This document shows, in pieces, positions 52,768-63,429 of a stretch of DNA of 64,000 bases. The position numbers were made by a program, and so were the translations under genes. Where the stretch lies: NCBI GenBank assembly GCA_021014945.1, contig MU266356.1, forward strand, positions 62,001 to 126,000, in the 5' to 3' direction. How positions within the stretch are numbered: position 1 is the first letter of the stretch; the number at the start of each line of letters is the position of its first letter. The notes beneath the pieces are model-generated. The model was not told where the DNA came from. It made no database searches and saw nothing but the letters and a program-made list of their open reading frames with translations. This stretch comes from Leucogyrophana mollusca (Eukaryota > Basidiomycota > Agaricomycetes > Boletales).

Positions 52768-53937
52768 ATGGAGAAACTGGAGGCTTTGGCCTCAGTCACG
52801 AGGGTAAGGCCTTGAAGGGCTCTCCCATATACAAGCGTGAATCTCATGGCTGTCACAGCTCAGTGATCGAGTAGTACGAGTCCTGGGCCAAGTACGCCAT
52901 TCTTAGTGTACCCGATCTTCAGCCTCTTGCTGAAATTAACCACAGAACCCCGGGAAATTCACCCTTCAAGGCGCGTAGCATCCCCTTTATCCTAACAAAT
53001 ACCTGCCCTTCAACTTGGTGATTTCATAGGAACGAATACATACATCATCGGACAGCGTAACCCCTACACCCTCGTCGATACAGGCGAAGGCAAGGAGGAA
53101 TACATCCCCCATCTCGAGTCCGCTCTGCGAGAGGCATCGAACCCAGAAGAACCGCACGTCTCGGATATCATTATATCCCACTGGCACGGGGACCATGTGA
53201 ATGGCCTGCCGTCCGTCCTGTCCCTTCTACGCCGACTGTGGGACGAAAGAAACGTTCCCGCTCCATTTAAGCCTCCCCGAATCCACAAGTTCCCGCTTGC
53301 TCATACCGCCGACGGCGGGCTCGAAGTGCTTAGGAGCAAACTCTCGCAAGACTCATACACCGCCGCCCCCAACGGAACTCTCTTCCATGACCTCTCCGAC
53401 TTGCAGTCATTCTTTGTCACTGGGTGCACTGCGCCTCTGAAGGTGCTCCACACCCCCGGTCACACCAAAGACTCCATCTGCCTTTACCTTCCCGAAGACC
53501 GCGCTCTCTACACCGCAGACACAATTCTGGGACAGGGCACAGCAGTATTCGAAGATCTCGCATCATACATCTCCAGCCTTCGTAAAATGCTCGACTTCCG
53601 CTCCTCAGACGGGCATAATACCGAGTACGCAGCCCTATACCCCGGACACGGCCCCGTCGTGACAGAAGGCCCCAAACTAATCAGCACGTACATTGAACAC
53701 CGTACGGAGCGAGAGAACCAGATCGTCCACGTGATGAAGCAGCCTCCCCCTGAGGGGCAACCGTGGTCAACGTGGGGAATCGTGTCCACGATCTATGCTG
53801 CATATCCGCAGAACTTATGGCTTCCAGCCGCGAACAGTGTCGACCAGCATCTGAAGAAATTGCAGGCTGAAGGAAAGGTAAGACATCTTGGGGGTGAGGG
53901 AAAGGATGTGAAATGGGAGCTCTTGGCCAAATTGTGA
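52768..53937 (+). CDS. Metallo-beta-lactamase-fold hydrolase, LACTB2-like
   Basis: Predicted zinc hydrolase. Human LACTB2 is a mitochondrial endoribonuclease; fungal members include thioesterase-like proteins next to polyketide synthases, which are absent here. Four small exons assemble MEKLEALASVTRLSDRVVRV, LGQNPGKFTLQGTNTYI and IGQRNPYTLVDTGEG. The large exon has the metal motif SHWHGDHVNG (HxHxDH), then LKVLHTPGHTKDSICLYLPE (third His), ALYTADTILGQGTAVFEDL (bridging Asp) and YAALYPGHGPVV (last His). The C-terminus has the LACTB2 winged-helix-like region (IVSTIYAAYPQNLWLPAANS, LKKLQAEGKVRHL). All metal ligands are present. Length ~320 residues. Confidence 0.9.
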
Positions 53938-54095
53938 AAGTAGTGGGGTATTGTGGCTCACATCCTGAAGTGATGTTGTTCTCGTTGTAGCTTCTAGGTG
54001 CTACGCATGGGCCAGCATGGCCATCACTTCCTGATATTATACAAACATAAATGTAGATAGATTGCACTGTCCTCTCCCTTTCCCTATGAAGCCTA

Positions 54096-56806
54096 TCACA
54101 GCGCGTCGAAGTTAATATGATGTGATGCCCTCCGCCGCTCCAGTTCGTCTTCTCTCTAAAAGTCCACCAGTCAGTCAATCCGCACCATAACACAAGTAGG
54201 CAAGCAGGCAGCGCACCTTCTCGTTCAAATGCAGCACAAATACTATCCCCGCCAACACAGCAGTAGCTACCACTACTGTCAGCGTTACCCACGGAATCCA
54301 CTCCCCGGGGCGCAAAAACAACTCACGACGCCATCCACCCGAGTCCGAATCTGGAGGCGGGTGGATCACGACGCGCGAGTTTGGGATGACGCCCTCCATG
54401 TTAATGAAGTGCTGGTCTGTGTGCTTCGTTGACCCGACGAAGAGGTTCTCGATGTAGTTGTTTGTGCGCCCGAGCCCAAAGAATGAGTAGGGAGTTAGGA
54501 GGGAATGATAGGATGTTTGTGGGAGCTGGCCGACTGGAGAGGAGAACAAGTATTAGAACGAGAAGGCGAGGTGCAAGAGATAGAACCATCACCTTGCGCA
54601 GCGGAACGTTGTCCGGAGGTGTCGAGAACTGTATATTTGTAGGATGCCCCCGAGTAACTGACGCCAAAAGGCTAGGGAAGATTCGTAAGAATACCAATGT
54701 ACAAGGAAAAACAAAACTCACAAGATAACTGGAACCGTTTGACGATGGACACCAGCCATTGCCGCAAGCACCGTTTAATACTGCGCAAATGATCATGAAG
54801 AACATTTCATCAAAGAACCAATGTACTTACCGATTGCCTTTAGGAAGAACGCATCATAATAGAAGTTGTTCTGGATGAAGGAGACAGTCCCCTGGTCCTG
54901 TGTTCCCGTTCTCTGCACAACAATATCCAAAGTGCCCTAGAGGGGGAGAGAAGGTAAGCCCCGCAAACATCACAAAAAAGACATTACCCACATCTTCGGC
55001 CAAGTCCAAAAACGCAGCGCCCCTTGCGTCTTTGACCGCCTCAAGGGAATCGGCGCCCTTGGTAAGAAGGCTCCAGCCCCTCTTTCCTTCTCCGTTCGCC
55101 CCGCACCCCGCAACATCTTTCGCACAGGGCACCGAGAATACCAATTTCGGGGTACGCGAGCCGTTGGAGTCAACGATGAAGAGCAAATCGGGGAACCCGT
55201 CGAGGTTGGCGTCTCCGAGTTTGATGGGGACGGGGATGGGTGGGGTAAATGTTGTGTCGAGGACGAGCAACGATCCAGCCGAAGAGGAAAGTAGGGACGA
55301 TAGGGGTATGTGTACAAAAGCCTGAAAATCATGGCGGTGTGAATCTAGTAGAATAATCGATGCGAATAAAGCTCACTTTGTTGTTGCTTTGCGCCGTAAG
55401 GTCGAATCGGAAGTTAGGATCTGCGGTGCACAGTTCCTCGGGGGACCGACAAATACGTCGTCCACTTTTATCGATACTGGGTGCCGTCGCAGAAGAACAG
55501 AGTGGAAGCTGTTTGTTATACGCGATGTTGATGACACATTCAGAGCCAACCCCCGCTGACGATACAGATGAGCAAGTTGGGAACACCATGTCGATGGTCC
55601 CGTCGCGGTCTATTCCAGGCGAGGGTCAGGATAAAACAGGGAACCAACCTCGCGGGAGAGTCTCACCGATGTCAGCGAACGATATTGCTTGAGTACCGGA
55701 GGGTAGTGCGCCTTGCTGAGCCAGGGAGAAGCCGGTGTCTTTGTTGTTCACCCAGATCTGGTACGACTTTCTTCCTGAACCATCGTCACATACGAGGAAT
55801 ATGTCTGAAGCTTGGTTGTGAGCACTGCCTTCATATCTACGTATTCGTATTTCGCACCTGCTAGACAGTCTCCGTTGAGGTCGATCACCGCATTGCTATG
55901 AGGGTTAGCAAGGGTGCACTGTACACCGTTGAACGGAGGGTTCACTCTATATCGTGATCCACATCGTGTTAATTAATCAATACGCTAGGGGAGCAGTCGG
56001 CGCACTCACAATTCAAAGAGCACTGGTGCGCTCTGTGTCGAATTCCAAGCATTCTTCCACACTTGAAGGGTCGACGTTGGGCTGCTTCGTGGCGATGGTG
56101 CGCCTAAAAGGTCGATTTTCATATCACCGTTTATATCGACAGTTATTGGTTCTGAGAGGGTGGATGATGGTATTGATATCGTCGTCGACTCTACATTCCA
56201 AGGCTTAAAAACAGCAGGGTGGGACAAAATCAAAAAAAACGCACCAAAAAATCCGTTGTGCAAGCCTCTGTAGAGGTCCATGTCCAGTCGACCTCGAACT
56301 GAACTTGCGCTCATCACCAATACATCGAGCTTTCCGTCATGCGTGAAGTCACCCGGGATGACATTGTATATAGGCATCGGATGCCGTATGGACGACACAT
56401 TCTGGAAAATAAAACTTTCTTTTTTGCACACGTTTCAGGTTCATCAACTCGACCACAACTAGCTGAACTGCACGCACCGTGATTCCAGAGATATGCGGTC
56501 AAGGTCTGCTGGTCTGGGTCGAGTGTTAGGACGTCAAGGCTTCGTTTCGTGTCGTAGATAAGTAAGGTGAAGAGCGAGATATACACGAGGTCCTTACAAC
56601 TGATCCCCATTGAAGTCTCCGAATGCTACTATGCGTCCGCCATCGTCAAGACCCATGGATCCGGCTTCCATGAGGGAGTTCTTCGTAAACCGCTTGGGTG
56701 GGAAGGGCCATATTGACGCGACAGGAGAAGCTATCAGCAGTAGGCCAAATGCAATGATACACGGGCTACGCCAGCTTCTGCGGCACGCAAAGCTTGCCCT
56801 GCGCAT
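54096..56806 (-). CDS. ITFG1/TIP-like FG-GAP repeat membrane protein
   Basis: Type I membrane protein with integrin-alpha-like FG-GAP repeats, homolog of T-cell immunomodulatory protein. Signal peptide in SPCIIAFGLLLIASPVASIW after a basic start (MRRASFACRRSW). Repeats with Ca-binding DxNxDG-like loops: VAFGDFNGDQL, VIPGDFTHDGKLDVLVM, TVDINGDMKIDLLG, VIDLNGDCLADIFL, FADIDRDGTIDMVF, LGDANLDGFPDLLF and FLDLAEDGTLDIVV. Family blocks GLGRTNNYIENLFVGSTK and MEGVIPNSRVVIHPPP precede one membrane helix (WVTLTVVVATAVLAGIVFVL) and a tail ending ASHHINFDAL. About eight introns. Convergent with the LACTB2-like gene over 158 bp. Confidence 0.9.
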
Positions 56807-57284
56807 TGTTGGCGCACTCTGAGAATCTGATAGTAATGTTCAGTAGTAATGTTGAATAATTGCTGTTCTGGGTGCAGCGGTCGCCCTTGCGCACAACCTT
56901 AAGTCCACCGGTAATGTGTATTGTGCGGGTCGCTTCGTGAAGTGAGGAAGCCTGAGCCTCGGGCTGAAGTGATGTCGAGGCTCGAGAACGAACAGCGGGT
57001 TGGTGGCACTGCGGTTGCCACGTGCTCTTACATTCACTCGATCCTAAGGCACGAAAGTGAAAGCCATTCATTGGAGACACAAGTAGTACTACTAGCGCTC
57101 CTTGAACTTGAAGCGCTCTCGCTATCAAGCTTCAAGTCATGATGCCCGACAGTAGGGAACGGAGCACGTATGCACAATTATAAGGAAAACAAAGAGTACC
57201 TATACACACAGTAACAAACACATCCCAAGGATCCTTACAAAGTAAGGCTACAATCGTTGGTCTCCACCACATCTCGCCAATGAC
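56807..57284. other. Intergenic; ITFG1-like promoter and Rab11-A 3' flank
   Basis: A 120-codon minus frame (56766-57128) is unrecognised. Nothing else stands out. Confidence 0.5.
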
Positions 57285-58263
57285 TTAGCAGCACTTGCCA
57301 CTTGAGGCGGGAGCGGACGAGTCGATTGCGACGGGGATGGTGTCGCTGGTAGGTGCCCTAATAGGGTCGGCGGATTGCTCGAGTGATTTACTTGAGACAA
57401 TGCGATAGATGTCTGCACAATGGCTGAGCTTCAAGAGAATTTATGGATTACGAAAATAAGTACCAGTGAGGATGGTTTGGAAAGCTGATTCAACATTCGA
57501 GGCGTCCAGCGCCGATGTCTCGATAAACGACAGTTCGTTCTCGGCTAGAAAGTGAACCACATATGAGCAAAACGGAATCCTGGAACAAAGATAAGCCCAA
57601 CTTGAGAACGCCTTTGCCTCTTCTGTGGGAACCGCTCTCAGGTGCTTCAAATCACTCTTGTTGCCAACCAACATAATAACAATGTTCGAGTCTGCATGGT
57701 CACGGAGCTCCTTCAACCACCGCTGTACATTGACATACGTTGCATGCTTTGCTATATCGTACACCAGGAGGGCGCCAACTGCACCACGGTAATATCTGAA
57801 ACCGAGGTCGCGAGATCATCAGCTAAAACAACAACGCTGCGGACTGGTGTACTCACGCTGAAGTGATGGCCCGGTACCGTTCTTGACCGGCAGTGTCCCA
57901 TATCTGTGCTTTAACGGTCTTTCCGTCCACATTGATCGAACGAGTCGCAAACTCAACACCAATTGTTGATTTTGAGTCCAAGTTGAATTCGTTACGAGTA
58001 AAACGCGACAGGACTGGGGAAACGCCACGGTCTTAGGGATAAGCTATGGCAAAGCAGATTAGGTGACTTACGATTGCTGTTGATAAAGATGATATTGAGT
58101 GAAAAAAGCGCTGAACATGAACACAGCAAAGGCTTACGACTTCCCCACTCCAGAGTCACCAATCAAGACGACCTATATCGAGGCGCTGTTTAGTACGTAC
58201 AACCAAATCCGACTGCGCCTGTCTTACCTTGAAAAGATAATCGTAGTTGCTTCCGTCAGTCAT
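57285..58263 (-). CDS. Rab11/Ypt3 family small GTPase, paralog A
   Basis: Membrane-traffic GTPase of the recycling endosome/trans-Golgi. [12 protein letters not shown], then [12 protein letters not shown] (P-loop), a 5-nt microexon (58072-58076) completing SNL, then [35 protein letters not shown] (switch II), [11 protein letters not shown] (G4) and [17 protein letters not shown] (G5). The C-terminus [20 protein letters not shown] ends in SSGKCC, a double-Cys geranylgeranylation site. All G motifs are intact. Six or more short introns. Similar throughout to paralog B at 60-61 kb, with a rhamnose mutarotase gene on the other strand between them. Confidence 0.94.
58072..58076 (-). other. 5-nt microexon in Rab11-A
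   Basis: On the minus strand CAATC is preceded by CAACAG and followed by GTAAGT. It joins TC (end of the P-loop exon) to TCCTGTCGCG, giving S-N-L-L, the expected Rab11 sequence after GKS. Flanking introns are 61 bp (58077-58137) and 58 bp (58014-58071). Confidence 0.85.
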
Positions 58264-58760
58264 GGTTGTTGGGTCTGGGCGAGTCCTGGTGTGGGTGGTG
58301 CAAGGGTTCTATGTGCGGTATGGTCAAAGGCGCAGGAGCGGAGTTCAAATCGTCTTGCACTGCTGCCTCCCGAGCCAACGCGCCTGAACACAAGGATGAA
58401 ACATTGTCACCAAGAGACAAAGAGACTGATCATTTTAGCGTAGGGACCAAAATTATCGTATCGCTTCTCGCAGGTATCTGTCCATTGGGCAGTATATTGG
58501 TCTCTCAAATCAGCAGCCACTTTTCTCTCGAGCGGATACTGGAACAGCCGACTGCAAACGGTTTACTTGAAGTAAAGACAGCCTTGAGAGATACAAATCA
58601 TCTTGTATAGTTGGCCAAAATACCCCCCTGCACTGGACGCGTCGAGCAAACCATCTTCAAGCGGAACAAACGGGAAGACGGCCCGCCCTGGTCACGATGA
58701 CCAGGAGCGACTTATAAGTACCCTATGTACCGGTACAATCATCTGGTCCTGCCTTCCGTC
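58264..58760. other. Divergent intergenic region, Rab11-A / mutarotase
   Basis: Frames at 58266-58610 are unrecognised and overlap the Rab11-A leader. No gene is supported. Confidence 0.45.
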
Positions 58761-59245
58761 ATGTCTATTCCCCATACGAAACGCATCTGCCAGATCATAA
58801 AGGTATCCACGTTCAGATGCAGTCCCACTTGTGCTGACCTGCTCTCCTGTAGCTCAAGCCCGAGTCCGTAGAAGAGTACAAAGAGGTCCACCGGAATGTC
58901 TGGCCTGGCGTTCTAAGCGCACTCGGACGTCATCACATCACCGACTACTCGATCAACCACTACCCTCCCCTCCAGCTCTTGATCGCCACGTTCAAGTACA
59001 CGGGAAACGACTTCGAGAGGGATATGAAGGCGATCGGGGAGGACGAGGAGACTCAGCGGTGGTGGAAGTTGACTGACGGAATGCAGGAAAGTTTTAATGA
59101 AGGCGCAGAAGGGAGCGGGAAGGAGATCCCTTGGTGGAAGGCGAGTTTTGACTTGAGCATATTCGATGCCGTTTCTTATCCTTACTCCCGCCTTGGACAG
59201 GACGTCGAAGAAGTGTTCCGCTTTGAGGGTGCCCTGCACCCCTGA
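58761..59245 (+). CDS. L-rhamnose mutarotase-like protein
   Basis: RhaM-family enzyme interconverting sugar anomers; fungal substrate not established. Exon 1 MSIPHTKRICQIIK joins LKPESVEEYKEVHRNVWPGV after a ~65 bp intron. Family blocks are visible: LGRHHITDYSINHYPPLQLL, IATFKYTGNDFERDMKAIGE, and RWWKLTDGMQESFN with the paired Trp. The conserved His/Tyr positions of the active site (VHRNVWP, DYSI) are present. About 140 residues, slightly longer than bacterial RhaM (~104) because of a C-terminal extension ending FRFEGALHP. It lies between the two Rab11 paralogs on the opposite strand. Confidence 0.85.
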
Positions 59246-59992
59246 GTACTACCACCGCAGGGATGCAAAGAGCGTTCTCTTGTAACGCGCATTTTGAGCA
59301 GAATATGCATGCTGTTGAGAATATCACCTGTCTTAGGCGCAACGACAGCCCGCAAAACAGTCGTGGGGGGCAACTTTACTGACACACGCTGTATGGTATC
59401 TACTGGAGGACAACCAAAACGCCCACTGGTAAAGCCGTATCATGCCCGTAATTCATGATGATCTATCCACGAGCTTCCCCCGAGACGACTGATACTTCGC
59501 AATCTGATTCTGAATCCCAGTTAGAAGCAGTTGCCCTCCAAGGCTCCACCACTCGGGGACCTGGACTGGCACTTAGAGCGAACACCCGCCCCCACTCGAT
59601 AATACTGCTTCAGGATCACTCAATTCAAGCACAAGACACAATACCTATTCGACTCTCCCTCTTCGACCTCGATATCCTCAGGGGAGCGCATAAATCATAC
59701 TACACTATCATTATTAGTCGAGCAACAAACACTACGGGATATTGACCATTAGAAGAAGAAGCAGTACTTAGAAGGGGTCCCCGATAGAAGTCCAGTTCGC
59801 ATTTCGAAGACCTCGCGCAGCCCTTGTTCATTCCGCAACCTTTCCCGTTCCCAGATCCCAACTTTGCCTGCTCTGTCCCTTTGCTATGCACCCAAGGTAG
59901 ATCACACCCTCCCGCTATATCGCTATAACTGCCTTCCCAACGGCCCACGACCCGCGTACCGCCATATGTATATCATCCGCCTGTAAGCTTTC
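59246..59992. other. Intergenic; unsupported 96-codon frame
   Basis: A frame at 59455-59745 encodes a Ser/Thr-rich peptide with no recognised family. Otherwise nothing. Confidence 0.4.
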
Positions 59993-61053
59993 TTAGCAGC
60001 GGCATCGGATGTCGGAAGCAGCGGACGGGTCGACGGCGACGGCAATGGTGCCACTGGTGGGGGCCTTGACACGGTCAGCAGATTGTTCGAGAGATCTCCT
60101 CGAAACGATGCCGTATATATCTGCAAAAGCAACCCCGCCGTTCAAGTTCAGCCGTCCGCCAAGGAAACAACGAGCTTGAACACAGCTTACCCTCGACCGT
60201 AGTTTGGAAAGCAGCGTCGACATTTGACGCGTCTAGCGCGGACGTCTCGATAAATGACATGTTGTGCTGCCCTGTAATCGAGATTCGTCAGTTTTTTCAG
60301 GTGACACGGCAGAGTAAAGTAGAGCTCACTGGCGAATTCCATCGCCTCTTCGGTGGCGACGGCACGTAAGTGTATCAGATCACTCTTGTTGCCCACAAGC
60401 ATCGTTACAACATTCGCGTCCGCGTGGTCTCGAAGCTCCTTGACCCACATACCAGCATTCACGAACGACGCATGCTTCGAGATGTCGTACACGACAAGCG
60501 CACCGACAGCGCCGCGGTAGTGCCTGCGAAATGGGTTCGGTCAGCCTATCAAGTCTGAGTAGGGCTCTCGCTCTCGGGCTACGTTGAGAGTGAGGCGAGG
60601 AAGCTCAGACTGACGCTGCGGTGATCGCGCGGTATCGCTCTTGGCCAGCGGTGTCCCACAGCTGGATTTTGACGGTCTTGCCGTCGGGCAAGTTTATCAG
60701 CCGAGTAGCGAACTCGATCCCGATCGTCGACTTAGAGTCCGCATTGAACCGGTTCTGCGTGAAACGCGTCGCTACTGCCAGACGTTCACATTCGGTGGTA
60801 CAGTGTGCCATGTTAGCGACCCGGCAAGAAAGAAATCCGACGCTGCGAAGCCTCACTGTTTCTGGGGAGTGTTGGTTCAGATTGGTGAGCCTCGGGGAAA
60901 ACTTGCTGAGGCTTACGATTTACCCACTCCAGAGTCGCCAATCAGGATGACCTATGCATGTGTGTGGGTCTCGGGGTCGCCAAAGCTCTGGTTCATTTGA
61001 CTTGGGATAGTACTTACCTTGAAAAGATAGTCATAGCTGCTGCCCTGGGCCAT
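59993..61053 (-). CDS. Rab11/Ypt3 family small GTPase, paralog B
   Basis: Second Rab11-type GTPase. [24 protein letters not shown], a 5-nt microexon (60857-60861) giving SNI, then [87 protein letters not shown] and [17 protein letters not shown]. The tail [20 protein letters not shown] clearly matches paralog A but ends SDIRCRC, a Cys-x-Cys prenylation site instead of Cys-Cys. It diverges from A in the first helix (ATRFTQNRF against LSRFTRNEF). All nucleotide-binding motifs are intact, so it looks functional. Confidence 0.93.
60857..60861 (-). other. 5-nt microexon in Rab11-B
   Basis: On the minus strand AAACA lies between CCCCAG and GTGAGG. It joins TC to TAGCGACGCG, giving S-N-I-A-T-R-F in frame. 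The flanking introns are 55 bp (60862-60916) and 82 bp (60775-60856). Position matches the microexon of paralog A. Confidence 0.8.
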
Positions 61054-61807
61054 ATCAACAACGTCCCGAGTCCAAGAAATAAACAGACAAGAAGGTCGGG
61101 TTGAAGGCGTGGGGTGTGCAAGGGCAAAGTGCTTGACACGCGCGCCTGAATTTATAATAACATCGTCCGAAACCTTGACTGCGACTCAACTGACAACATT
61201 GACAGAAGCACAGCTGCCACACGCAGAATTGCAGCTGTACCAGTGTACGCCACCATCGGCTCAATCAATATTGCGGGGTCATATGCCACTAGCTAGTATA
61301 TGCCAGCGCTGTAGAAGTGAAGACGAAGGAAAGTCAACAACTCAAGTGGGGATCGACATCCTTGTTTGCACTCCATGGCCACATAGAAGCCCTGACTTCG
61401 TCTGCACTGTCTGCGACTCTGTCGGAATTCGTATGTCAGGTCTCAAGATGAGCGCTTCACTCACCCTTCCTTTCACTCAAAGGAACATAACGATGAAGGA
61501 CCCGATTCCGAGCTATCAAGTTTCTGTGCAGGTGTCAAGTTGCTGGATGCTACTGTAGTGCCTGCGGTGACTTATAGTATCTAGAAGGAAGACGGTTGTC
61601 CTTTCTAGGAATATAATGCTCTATGGACAGACCGTCACAAAACCGAACCGCGCCAGACTCTCGATGAGGGTCATAAGTCAGTGGAGGAAGGAAGCGGGAG
61701 CCCTCAGGCGAAGTAGCTCTATAGTACTCCCGGCTTTATGTAAATAGAACAAGCCCACAGCGCTAAAGGACAAGAGGCTTTTCGTCTTCCCCAGCTTGTC
61801 CCCAGCA
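61054..61807. other. Intergenic; unsupported 149-codon frame
   Basis: The frame 61109-61558 (plus) is the longest here but is unrecognised and overlaps the Rab11-B promoter side. I would not call it a gene without transcript support. Confidence 0.4.
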
Positions 61808-62888
61808 ATGTCCCTCCAACCCTTCGTCGAGCTTTACCGGTACTACCTCACACCAATCGCGCCATTCACCTGGTTCGGCCTCGGTGTCAGCACGCTCGAC
61901 GTTGCTGCGGCCTTTCGGCTGTGCTACGTCCTCAAGCAGATAAGGGAGAACCTGCGCGCTGAGCACCTGAAACAAAACGAAAAGGCGGCGCCGGTGGAGG
62001 AGAGGTCGTTTGTGAGGGACGTGGCGACGACGCTTACTGTGGTTTATGGCGGGGAGGCGGTTGCGGGTATGTCTCTGCTTTGAGCGCTTTTGTTTTGTGG
62101 AGTGAAGTTGGAGTTTGGCTAATTCTTGCTATGTAAATGTTGCGCAGGTCCGCTCCTGGGTGTCCCGCCGTCATTCATGGTTTCGGGTGTGTCCCCCGCG
62201 CTCTACACGGCCGTCCAAGCGATTGTCGATCGTATACCCCTACCCGCCATGTCGTTCATTACCGAGTTTCCGCTCTCTTTCCTGGACGGATTCAACCGCG
62301 CCATGCTCCTGTGCCAATTCGTACCCCCTGCCGTAGTCGCTAACGCGTCCCCCGTTATCGCGGCCTCGCCGTGGACGCTTCTCCTCACCTCCCTTGTGCG
62401 TACTTTATCGTGATATGATTGTCACAGCTACCACCACCAACTCTCACTAACCAATCCCCCTCTTGCAGATAATCACCAACGGCGGCTTCTTCATCACCAA
62501 CCTCCTCTCGTTCTTGCACCCCACTCCGCTCGCACTGACCACCCCCGCCGAGCTGCAGCCATACGGCTGGACGACGACAGACCTCTGGTCCGCGCCGCTC
62601 GTCACGGGGCTGTACGCGCTGCTCACGCATGCACAGCCGTTCTGGGGCGAGCTGCATGGTGTGCTAGGAGGTGTGCTGGGAGGTGGGGAGAAGGTTGAGC
62701 CGATGGATAGCGAGAGCGCGCGCGTGGTGTGTGCGCTGCTGCTTGCGGGGATGTTCGCGACGCGGACGGTGAAGAACTTTGGGTATGCGTGGAAGTCGGG
62801 TGAGTGCCTCCGTGGGTTGTGTTGTGCGCTCGCTAACGCTGTCGTGCAAAAAAATCAAGGTGTGGCTGAGAAGATCAAGACCCAATGA
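61808..62888 (+). CDS. Multipass membrane protein of unknown family
   Basis: Four exons give ~290 residues: MSLQPFVELYRYYLTPIAPF; a soluble loop (LKQIRENLRAEHLKQNEKAA); GGEAVAGPLLGVPPSFMVSG; then hydrophobic segments AMLLCQFVPPAVVANASPVI, SLIITNGGFFITNLLSFL and VVCALLLAGMFATRTVKNFG. It ends VAEKIKTQ after a final intron. The length, helix number and a lysine near the end resemble an ion-channel-like or ER membrane protein, but I cannot name a family. The gene model is supported by clean GT-AG junctions in phase. Confidence 0.75.
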
Positions 62889-63429
62889 GGTTGGAGCGGT
62901 GCGAGTGCGAGTGGGCTGGGTGATCTTAATGATTTGACGACTCGAGCTTGATCTATACCACGGAAGACTGCTACTAACGAAGAGTGACAATTTGTTTTGC
63001 TATCGACTGCGTTTTGTTTGTAGAGCAATTGTAGAGATTAGATGATCTGTCAAGGATATCTCGATGGGATGAACTTATAAAACAATGGCTACGGACAGTA
63101 TTCTATTTCATTGTTGCAGCATAAGTATAGCGTTTTGAGTAGGTGGAGGCAAGCACGAGGGGAGCGAGGAGATACAAAAACTATAGTGAGAGTCCATAGG
63201 CGAATCATGCAAAGTAACAGTACACAATGATGGAAGATGGGTGGATGTGATAGATGGTTGAAATGTAGGTAGAATATCTCACGAAGAGTCGTAAAGAGAG
63301 GGTGACGATCCTGACAGAAGATGAGCACCTAGAATGTAGCACATTCAGCACAAAGCGGCACACATACGCACAGCACCAAGATAAGTGACCTTCGTTTTCT
63401 CGAAATTAAGACAAGGGTCATTGACATTG
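62889..63429. other. Convergent 3' flank; nothing recognised
   Basis: A/T-richer sequence between two convergent genes, with no supported frame. Confidence 0.5.

Noticed and set aside
61808..62888. TRIC-type cation channel assignment
   Set aside because: The number of helices and a GG-containing helix were suggestive, but the KEV-like loop and overall order of TRIC channels could not be matched.
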